Positions 46,097-53,270 of a stretch of DNA of 64,000 bases are shown piece after piece (position 1 is the stretch's first letter; each line of letters begins with the position of its first letter). The DNA is taken from the NCBI GenBank assembly GCA_016713435.1, contig JADJPD010000003.1, forward strand, positions 310,001 through 374,000. The letters run 5' to 3'. The position numbers and the translations under genes are program-made. The notes beneath the pieces were generated by a model, which was given only the letters and a program-made list of their open reading frames with translations, had not been told where the DNA came from and did not search any database. Origin of the DNA: Gemmatimonadota bacterium. Its GTDB lineage: Bacteria > Gemmatimonadota > Gemmatimonadetes > Gemmatimonadales > GWC2-71-9.

Positions 46097-46097
<1 letters not shown>
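45192..46097 (-). CDS. DUF58 domain protein (MoxR-associated)
   Basis: A 301-residue protein with the DUF58 core: GRHPSRRIGAGLEFSQFRSYQPGDDLRRVDWKLLARSDRLFVRE, then a VWA-like segment VRLVVDATRSMLHEE (DxxxS) and VLISDLFES. DUF58 proteins are almost always encoded after moxR and are thought to be clients or adaptors of the MoxR chaperone. Its ATG shares one base with the moxR stop (TGATG), indicating coupled translation. Confidence 0.88.
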
Positions 46098-47104
<1,007 letters not shown>

Positions 47105-47142
47105 TGTTGGCGGGGGAGGCTTGGTGTTGGGTGAAATCCAGT

Positions 47143-47270
47143 GTGACTCAACGCAGAGGCGCAGAGAACGCAGAGTACAACAAATGGATGTTGTCGGGAT
47201 CAACCACGGGCTCCTCCGCGCTCGAGGCCTCCGCGCCCTCCGCGTCCTCTGCGCCTCTGCGTTGAGTCAC
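47143..47270. repeat. Inverted repeat of GCAGAG units between DUF4159 gene and moxR
   Basis: GTGACTCAACGCAGAGGCGC (from 47143) and its exact inverse (ending 47270) form 24-bp perfect arms, continuing imperfectly for about nine more bases. The centre (about 60 bases) holds no gene. The GCAGAGGCGCAGAG units are the same as in the element at 30630-30923, so both belong to one dispersed family. It lies in the 5' leader of moxR and could attenuate or terminate transcription from the DUF4159 gene. Confidence 0.8.
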
Positions 47271-47303
47271 GGCGCCGCCCGGACCGGCAACGCCCCGGAA
47301 CGG

Positions 47304-47921
47304 TCACGCCGTCATCGCGTAGGTGACGATGTTGACGCCGAAGCGGGTGTTGTCCACGGCCAGGAAGCGCTTGTTGCGGAAGTCGTAGTCCCACTCGCAG
47401 CCGTAGTCCTTGTTGCTGTACAGCACGGCGAGGCGGCCGTCGAGGATGATGCCCTTGAGGTACTCGTGCACGAGGTCGTCGCCCCAGCCGTTGAGCTCCA
47501 GGCCGGTGGTGGGCGGGCCGTCGGGGAAGTCGAAGAAGGCGCGGTAGAGGTCGTGCGTCTTCGGCAGCCTCACCAGCGCCTCGGGCCCGAAGATGGCGGC
47601 CATCTCCGCCTCGAAGGACCGCGCGAAGAGCCCGTCCAGGTCGTGGTTGCAGTCGTCCGCGAAGACGAAGCCGCCCCGCCGCACGAAGCGCTCGAGGTTG
47701 GCCCGCTCGCTCCCCGTGAACTCCACCAGCCGGTGCCCGGCCAGGTACGCGAAGCGCGCGTCGAAGACGCCCTGGCTCCCCAGCGCCACCACCCGCTCGC
47801 GCGGGTCCACGTCGATGGTGGTGTACTCCACCAGGGAGTGGAGGAGGTTGGCGGGCATGCGCTGGTCGACGTCCCAGTCGCCGGAGGCGTATTGGAGACG
47901 CGTGAACGTGAAGCGCGCCAT
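47304..47921 (-). CDS. DUF4159 domain protein
   Basis: A 205-residue soluble protein that fits DUF4159: FTFTRLQYASGDWDVDQRMPANLLHSLVEYTTIDVDP, LVEFTGSERANLERFVRRGGFVFADDC, and GIILDGRLAVLYSNKDYGCEWDY near the end. The fold is probably amidotransferase-like with no catalytic triad. DUF4159 genes are typically next to moxR-DUF58-BatA genes, as here. No signal peptide, in contrast to many longer relatives. Lies between tldE and moxR on the same strand. Confidence 0.8.
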   Translation of the reverse strand: MARFTFTRLQYASGDWDVDQRMPANLLHSLVEYTTIDVDPRERVVALGSQGVFDARFAYLAGHRLVEFTGSERANLERFVRRGGFVFADDCNHDLDGLFARSFEAEMAAIFGPEALVRLPKTHDLYRAFFDFPDGPPTTGLELNGWGDDLVHEYLKGIILDGRLAVLYSNKDYGCEWDYDFRNKRFLAVDNTRFGVNIVTYAMTA

Positions 47922-47944
47922 CTAATCATCCCTCCGCATCGTCA

Positions 47945-48023
47945 GGCGCGGCCCCCGGGCCGCGCCTCTCTTCCGTTCCCGACCTTCGGGGTACGCGACG
48001 TGGCGCGGCCCGAGGGCCGCGCC
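47945..48023. repeat. REP-like hairpin pair (GCGCGGCCC/GGGCCGCGC)
   Basis: Two hairpins: 47945-47966 (GGCGCGGCCC, loop CC, GGGCCGCGCC) and 48002-48023 (same arms, loop GA), separated by 35 bases containing GTTCCCGACC. The second copy is followed by TTCGA. The same hairpins recur at 51057, 60922 and 61018. Located between the tldE stop and the DUF4159 gene. Confidence 0.78.
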
Positions 48024-48042
48024 TTCGAGATGGAAGAGGATC

Positions 48043-49360
48043 CTAGACGGCGTCGGAAAGGGAGGTAAAGGTGAAATCCCGCACCCGCATCGGCGGGACG
48101 AGCGAGCCCTGGATCCGCTCCGGCTTCCCGAGCGCGTCCACGTTGTTCAGCATGATGATCGGCGACTCGTTGAAGCGGAAGTTCTTCACCGCGTGCTTGA
48201 TCTTGCCGTCCTCGATGTAGAACGTGCCGTCGCGCGAGGCCCGTGAAGAGCAGCGTCTGCGGGTCCACGAAGCGGATGTACCAGAAGCGCGTCACCAGCA
48301 CGCCGCGCGCCGTCTCCCGGATCAGCTGCTCGAGCGACGCCGAGCCGCCCGCCATGATGAGGTTGGGCGGCGGCGGTGTGGCCGGCTTCCCCTGCTTCTC
48401 CGCCCAGTAGCGCGAATAGAAGAGGTTCTTCACCACCCCCTCCTCGATCCACGTCATCTGCTGCTGTGGCCGGCCGTCGCCGGACCACGGGTTGTCGGGG
48501 ATCTCCGCGTTCCACGGGTCCGAGGTGATCGTCACGGAGGCGTCCACCAGCTTCTCGCCGAGGCGGGTGCCGCCGCCGGCCTTGCTGAGGGGGCTCCGGC
48601 CCTCGTCGGCGTTCCGCGCGTTCAGGCTGAAGAGGAGCGGCTGCACCAGGTCCACCGCCGCGAGCGGCTCCAGGATCACGGTGTACTTGCCCGGCTCGAT
48701 GGCCTTGGCCTCGCGGCTCGCCACCGCCTTCTCCGCCGCGATGGCGCTGGCCGCCGCGGCGTCGAAGCGCATCACGTCCGTCACGTCCTTCTGCACGTAG
48801 CCGGAGCCGGTGCCGTCGGTGGTGCGGATGGTGGCGGAGAAGTTGAGCCCCGTGGAGCGGTGGTAGCCGAAGTTGCCGGCGCTGTTGCCGCGCGCGGCCC
48901 ACCCCTGGTTCTCCTCGAGGTACCCCGCGGCCGCGGCCTCCCGGCTCTTCGCGGCCTTGATGCTCGCCTCGGCGTCGCGGGCGCGGGCCTCGGGCGTGCG
49001 CGCCGCGGTGGCGTCGCTCCACGCGGCGGGATTGGGCCGGTACTGCTGCGCGCCGAGCGGCGGCATGGCCTCCGGGTCCTCGGGCGCCAGCTGCGCCAGC
49101 TCCTCGGCCCGGCGCACCACCCGCTCCAGCGTGGCGTCGTCGAACTGGTTGCCCGTGGCGGTGCCGCTCCGCTTCCCGTTCCGGGCGGTGACCGCCAGGC
49201 TCAGGTCCTCCGTGATGCCCGCGGTGCTCACGGTGTTCCGCGCGTAGCGGATGTTGCCCGACGTGCCGCCGCCCACGAACACCTCGCACACCTCCGACTT
49301 CGAGAGCTTGAGGATCTTCTGGACCAGCTCGCGGGCCTGCGCTTCGTTGAGGTGCGGCAT
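48043..49360 (-). CDS. TldD/PmbA family peptidase subunit (TldE-like), interrupted by a frameshift
   Basis: The second subunit of a TldD/TldE-type protease. From ATG 49360 the protein runs through VCEVFVGGGTSGNIRYARNTV, NFSATIRTTDGTGSGYVQKDV and YWAEKQGKPATPPPPNLIM to DPQTLLFTGL, then leaves frame at the CG run 48231-48236. Restoring two bases there continues as RDGTFYIEDGKIKHAVKNFRFNES to a stop at 48043-48045, the usual family C-terminus. Without repair the product has an unrelated tail ending at 47942. It has no HExxxH, as expected for TldE. Three bases separate it from tldD. Confidence 0.85.
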
Positions 49361-49363
49361 GGC

Positions 49364-51001
49364 TCACCCGATCCGGCGTGCGGTGTTGATGACGTTGACG
49401 CCGGCCACCCGCGTGGTCGCCGACCCGTGCGACACGGCGCTCGACTGCGACGGCTGCCCCTTCCCGTCGAAGAACGACCCGCCCAGGCGATAATCGCGCT
49501 GGTCGCAGATCCCCACCACCGCGTTCCAGAACTCCTGCGTGTTGGACTGGTACGCCACGTCCCGCAGCATCCCCACGATCTTCCCGTTCCGGATCTCGTA
49601 GAACAGCTGCCCGCCGAACTGGAAGTTGTAGCGCTGCTGGTCGATCGAGTAGGACCCGTTGCCGATGATGAAGATGCCCTTCTCCACCTGCCCGATGAGC
49701 TGCGCCGGCGTGAGCGGCCGGGTCCCCGGCCGGAGCGACACGTTGGGCATCCGCTGGAACTGCACCGAGCTCCAGCTGTCGGCGTAGCAGCAGCCGTGCG
49801 AGCGGCCCTCGCCGAGGATCCCCACCTGGTCGCGGATGGCCTGGTAATTGACCAGCACGCCGTCCTTCACCAGGTCCCACTCGCGGGTGGCCACGCCCTC
49901 GTCGTCGAAGCCCACGGCGCCGAGGCTGCCCACCTGCTTCTTGTCGGCCACGAAGTTGACGAGCGGGCTGCCGTACTTGAACGCCTTGGAGCGCCACTTG
50001 TCGAGCGTCGCGAAGCTCGTGCCCGCGTAGTTGGCCTCGTAGCCGAGCACCCGGTCGAGCTCGAGCGGATGGCCCACGGATTCATGGATGGTGAGCCAGA
50101 GATGGCTCGGGTCCAGCACCACGTCCCACTTCCCCGCCTCCACCGACTTGGCCTTCTGCTTCTCCTTCACCTGCCCCGGCGCCAGGCGCGCGTCCTCGAC
50201 CATGTCATAGGTGCGGCCGTACACGATGACGCCCGCCGGCGTGGTCACCTTGTCGGCGGCGAGGCCGTCGAGGTACTCCCACCCCATCCCCACCGGTGCG
50301 CTGCCGCCGTCCCGGGTGTCGAACTTCCCCGACGTGGGGTCCGTGACCGTCACGGTGAAGTTGGGCCAGGTGCGGTGGATGTCCTGGTCGATGTAGCTGC
50401 CGTCGGTCGAGGCGAAGTACTTCTGCTCGTTCACCAGGAAGAGCCCGAAGGAGATGAACGACGCGCCGCTCTGGAGCGCCGCGTCGCCCACCGCCTTGAG
50501 CAGGTCGGCCTTCTCGGCCACCGAGATCTCGAAGGCGTTCTTCCGGATGGGCGTCTTCCACGCCACCTGCCCGTGCCCCGGCTCCGCCGCCAGCTTCACG
50601 GGCTCGGTCTGCAGCCGCGCGTTGGCCTTGGCGATGGCCACCGCCTGCGCCGCCGCGCGCGCCATGCCGTCCGGCGTCACGTCCTGCGTGGCCGCGAAGC
50701 CCCAGGTGCCGTCCGCGATGACCCGCACCCCGGCGCCGAAGCTCTCGGTGTTGGTGACCCCCTGGATCTTGGTCTCGCGCCCGTTGATGAACTGGTTCAG
50801 GTAGCGGCCGATCCGCACGTCGGCGTAGCTCGCGCCGCGGCTCTTCGCGGCGTTCAGGGCCGCGTCGGCGAGCGCCTTCTTGTCGGCCACCGGGATCGGC
50901 GTGAGGCTGCCCGACCACGGCCGGGCATGGCGATCCCACCCCGGCACCATCAGGGCGCCGGCCGCGAGGCCGCTCAGCTGCAGGAAGTTTCGGCGTTCCA
51001 C
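49364..51001 (-). CDS. tldD: TldD-type metallopeptidase with Tat signal
   Basis: A 545-residue zinc protease subunit. The N-terminus ERRNFLQLSGLAAGALMVPG is a twin-arginine signal (RRNFLQ), so it is exported folded; classical TldD is cytosolic. The zinc motif HESVGH (H306, H311) sits in LWLTIHESVGHPLELDRVLGYEANYAG, and the C-terminal half has VGFDDEGVATREWDLVKDGVL and SHGCCYADSW. Partners with the adjacent TldE-like gene to degrade unfolded peptides or mature small peptides. GTG 51001 has GGAG upstream. First gene of a long minus-strand cluster that continues to moxR. Confidence 0.9.
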   Translation of the reverse strand: MERRNFLQLSGLAAGALMVPGWDRHARPWSGSLTPIPVADKKALADAALNAAKSRGASYADVRIGRYLNQFINGRETKIQGVTNTESFGAGVRVIADGTWGFAATQDVTPDGMARAAAQAVAIAKANARLQTEPVKLAAEPGHGQVAWKTPIRKNAFEISVAEKADLLKAVGDAALQSGASFISFGLFLVNEQKYFASTDGSYIDQDIHRTWPNFTVTVTDPTSGKFDTRDGGSAPVGMGWEYLDGLAADKVTTPAGVIVYGRTYDMVEDARLAPGQVKEKQKAKSVEAGKWDVVLDPSHLWLTIHESVGHPLELDRVLGYEANYAGTSFATLDKWRSKAFKYGSPLVNFVADKKQVGSLGAVGFDDEGVATREWDLVKDGVLVNYQAIRDQVGILGEGRSHGCCYADSWSSVQFQRMPNVSLRPGTRPLTPAQLIGQVEKGIFIIGNGSYSIDQQRYNFQFGGQLFYEIRNGKIVGMLRDVAYQSNTQEFWNAVVGICDQRDYRLGGSFFDGKGQPSQSSAVSHGSATTRVAGVNVINTARRIG

Positions 51002-51056
51002 GGAGTCTCCAGCGAGGAGGAAGAAGCGTCAGCCCAGCATCGAAATCACATCGAAA

Positions 51057-51076
51057 GCGCGGCCCCTGGGCCGCGC
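51057..51076. repeat. REP-like hairpin, single copy
   Basis: GCGCGGCCC (51057-51065) and GGGCCGCGC (51068-51076), preceded by TCGAAA as in the copy at 60922. It lies in the 174-base gap upstream of tldD, which otherwise holds no gene. Confidence 0.7.
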
Positions 51077-51175
51077 CGACGATGCACCCTGCACCACGAC
51101 CGGACCGCCGGCGGGGAGCCGGCGCGCAGGCCTACGGACGGAGCCCGTGCCGTGTTCCACGCATGGACCCGCGCC

Positions 51176-52072
51176 TCAGCGCCCGAAGCTCGCGCAGGGA
51201 TCCTCGCGCGGCGCCCGCGGGGTGACCAGCACCACGTCGTAGAGCTGCCGCTCCTCGGCGCTCGGCATGGCGCCGGTGCTGTCCCGCTCCAGCAGCCCCA
51301 CCACCAGCAGCTGCTTCCCCGCCGCCGCCTTCGAGAGCATCCGCGGCACGCCGATGTCCCGCCGCACGTGCCCGTTGCCGGCGATGAGCCACGCCGGCCC
51401 GGTGGCGCCGGCCGAGAGGAGGGCGTTGGTCATGGCCGCGTCGCGGAGCTCCTGCATGGCGCGCATGCCGGGGACCATGGTGAGCGGGAGCTGGCCGCAG
51501 TGGCTGGCCAGGAGCTCGTCGTCGATGGTCTTCCGCTGCACGCTGTCGAGCGGGTAGCGGGTGACGAGGTCGGCGAGCGGCGCCGGCGCGGTGGCGATGC
51601 CGTTCCGCACCACGGCGCGCAGCACCTCGCGCTTGACGCCGCTGCCGCGGAGCTCGCGGCCCACCGCCACCGCCGCGTCCACCACCGGCTCGTGCAGCGG
51701 CCAGCGCCACCCCTTCCGGTCGAAGCCGTGGGCGTCGAGCCAGGTGGTGTCCACCGCGGCCGGCCGGGCCATGGTGCTGTCGTTCCAGGTGAACTGCTCG
51801 AAGACGACACCCGGCTTCCGCGCCGCGAGGGCGCGCAGCAGGCGGCCGCGCACCTCGTGGTCGCGGGCGTTGTCGTGGTACTCGCCGAGCAGCACGTAGT
51901 CGGCCGCCTGCGCGCGGCGCAGCAGCTCCGCGGCCGGGAGCGGGGCCCCGGTGCGGGAATCGACGATGACGGTGGAATCGGTGAGCTGGAAGGCGGCGGG
52001 CGCGGGGCCCTGGGCGGCGGTGCTGCTGCAGGCAGCGAGCGCGACGGCCATCAAGGAAGGGGAGATTCGCAT
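51176..52072 (-). CDS. ChaN family lipoprotein
   Basis: A 298-residue lipoprotein with lipobox ALAAC (ATG 52072). The family signature LLGEYHDNARDHEVRGRLLRAL corresponds to the GExHDN/H motif of ChaN haem-binding lipoproteins, and GNGHVRRDIGVPRML is the second conserved His segment. ChaN relatives bind haem or have an erythromycin-esterase/Tiki-like fold, so iron acquisition or hydrolysis are both possible. No TonB receptor is nearby. Confidence 0.78.
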   Translation of the reverse strand: MRISPSLMAVALAACSSTAAQGPAPAAFQLTDSTVIVDSRTGAPLPAAELLRRAQAADYVLLGEYHDNARDHEVRGRLLRALAARKPGVVFEQFTWNDSTMARPAAVDTTWLDAHGFDRKGWRWPLHEPVVDAAVAVGRELRGSGVKREVLRAVVRNGIATAPAPLADLVTRYPLDSVQRKTIDDELLASHCGQLPLTMVPGMRAMQELRDAAMTNALLSAGATGPAWLIAGNGHVRRDIGVPRMLSKAAAGKQLLVVGLLERDSTGAMPSAEERQLYDVVLVTPRAPREDPCASFGR

Positions 52073-52120
52073 GGGCGAAACTAAAGGCCCGCCGAGCACC
52101 GGCGCAAATGCGGGCCGGGG

Positions 52121-52681
52121 TCAGCGGCCCCGCAGGCTGTCCACCCACTCGAAGGTCCGCCCGAGCGAGTCGACCGCGAGGGCCCACTCGAGGTAACGAT
52201 GGATGGGCGGCGGCGCGTTCTCCTCCTGCGGATAGCAGCCGTGGTAATAGCGGACCTCGTGCCGGGTCCCGCCCTGCCAGAGCGTCAGGATGCTTGCCGG
52301 GAAGTCCGTGGCCGGCTGGCTGCAGAGGGAGTCGCCGGGGATGTAGGTGGAGTCGAGCGCGAGGAAGCCGTTCGCCACCATGTCGCGCGCCAGGGCGTCG
52401 AGGCGCGCCGCCGGCACCGTGAACTCCCGCCGGAAGGTGGCCGTCGGCGCGTTGCCCTTCACGAATCCCCGCCCGTCGGCGAGGAGCGTCAGGGTGTAGA
52501 CCGGACAGAAGCCGAAGCAGGGGGAGCGCTCGAGGCTGAGCAGCGAGTCGCCGGGGCCCGGGGCCAGGGTGACGGTGTCGGCGGAGGTGGAGTCGGCTGC
52601 GGGCGTGCGTGACGTCCCGCCGGAGCAGGCGGCGAGCGCCAGGAGCAGGCTGAGCGTGGCCAGCGGGGAGCGGAGCGTCAT
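52121..52681 (-). CDS. DUF6438 domain lipoprotein
   Basis: A 186-residue lipoprotein (MTLRSPLATLSLLLALAAC, lipidated Cys19) with the DUF6438 pattern LLSLERSPCFGFCPVYTLTLLADGRGF, where two cysteines are spaced C-x3-C. Two more Cys (LCSQP, HGCYP) may form disulfides. Function unknown. ATG 52681 was chosen for the signal peptide; the frame above runs into hairpin repeats. It is 48 bases downstream of the ChaN gene's start region on the same strand order. Confidence 0.75.
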   Translation of the reverse strand: MTLRSPLATLSLLLALAACSGGTSRTPAADSTSADTVTLAPGPGDSLLSLERSPCFGFCPVYTLTLLADGRGFVKGNAPTATFRREFTVPAARLDALARDMVANGFLALDSTYIPGDSLCSQPATDFPASILTLWQGGTRHEVRYYHGCYPQEENAPPPIHRYLEWALAVDSLGRTFEWVDSLRGR

Positions 52682-52708
52682 GGGAAGCCGGGGAGACAAG
52701 AAACGCAG

Positions 52709-52836
52709 CGGCGGAGCTACGCTCCGCCGACTCGATCCCACCATCGTGCAGGATCCTGAAGATCCAGACGGCGGAGCGTAGCTCCGCCGCTACGGGCTCG
52801 AGCCGAGGATCGTGCAGGATCTTGGAGCTCCGCCGC
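52709..52836. repeat. Second hairpin repeat family (CGGCGGAGC / GCTCCGCCG)
   Basis: Two hairpins, 52709-52729 and 52769-52789, each with 9-bp arms CGGCGGAGC/GCTCCGCCG and a three-base loop, plus a half copy (GAGCTCCGCCGCTAC) near 52825. A 13-base direct repeat ATCGTGCAGGATC lies at 52743-52755 and 52809-52821. Together they form a dispersed-repeat cluster between the DUF6438 gene and the response regulator. Confidence 0.75.
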
Positions 52837-53270
52837 TACACGTGCATTCTACCCGCCTCACTACTGAGCGCAAACTCGCCGGCGGCCACCTGGCGGAGGA
52901 CCGACAGGAGCTCCTCCTCGCCGTCGTTCTTGGAGACGTAACCCCAGGCGCCCGCGCCGAGGGCGCGGTCCACCAGCTCGGGCCGGACGTGGCCGCTGAA
53001 CATCACGGCGCGCACCTCGGGATCGCGCTCGGCGAGTTCCTCGATGGCGTGGAAGGGATCGGCGCCGGGGAGGTCGATGTCCACCAGCACCAGGTGGGGA
53101 TGCCGCTCCAGCGCCTCCGCCACCAGGTGGTCGGCGGCGGGGAGCCAGCCGAGCCACTCGAAGTCGGGGAGCCGGGAGAAGAGCAGTTCGAGGGCCGCCG
53201 CGATCTCCGCGTTGTCATCCACGCACAGGACGGCGTGGCGGCGGCCGCTGCCGGACGAAGGCAGGGTCAC
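52836..53270 (-). CDS. Single-domain response regulator (receiver only)
   Basis: A 144-residue CheY-like receiver. Acidic pocket VDDN (18-20), phosphoacceptor Asp64 in LVDIDLPG, Ser in MFSGH and Lys in VSKND are all present. After the receiver only a short tail (FALSSEAGRMHV) remains, where NarL-type regulators have a DNA-binding domain, so it either acts by protein contact or has lost its output domain. GTG 53270 overlaps the sensor kinase stop by four bases; the two are a coupled two-component pair. Confidence 0.85.
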   Translation of the reverse strand: MTLPSSGSGRRHAVLCVDDNAEIAAALELLFSRLPDFEWLGWLPAADHLVAEALERHPHLVLVDIDLPGADPFHAIEELAERDPEVRAVMFSGHVRPELVDRALGAGAWGYVSKNDGEEELLSVLRQVAAGEFALSSEAGRMHV

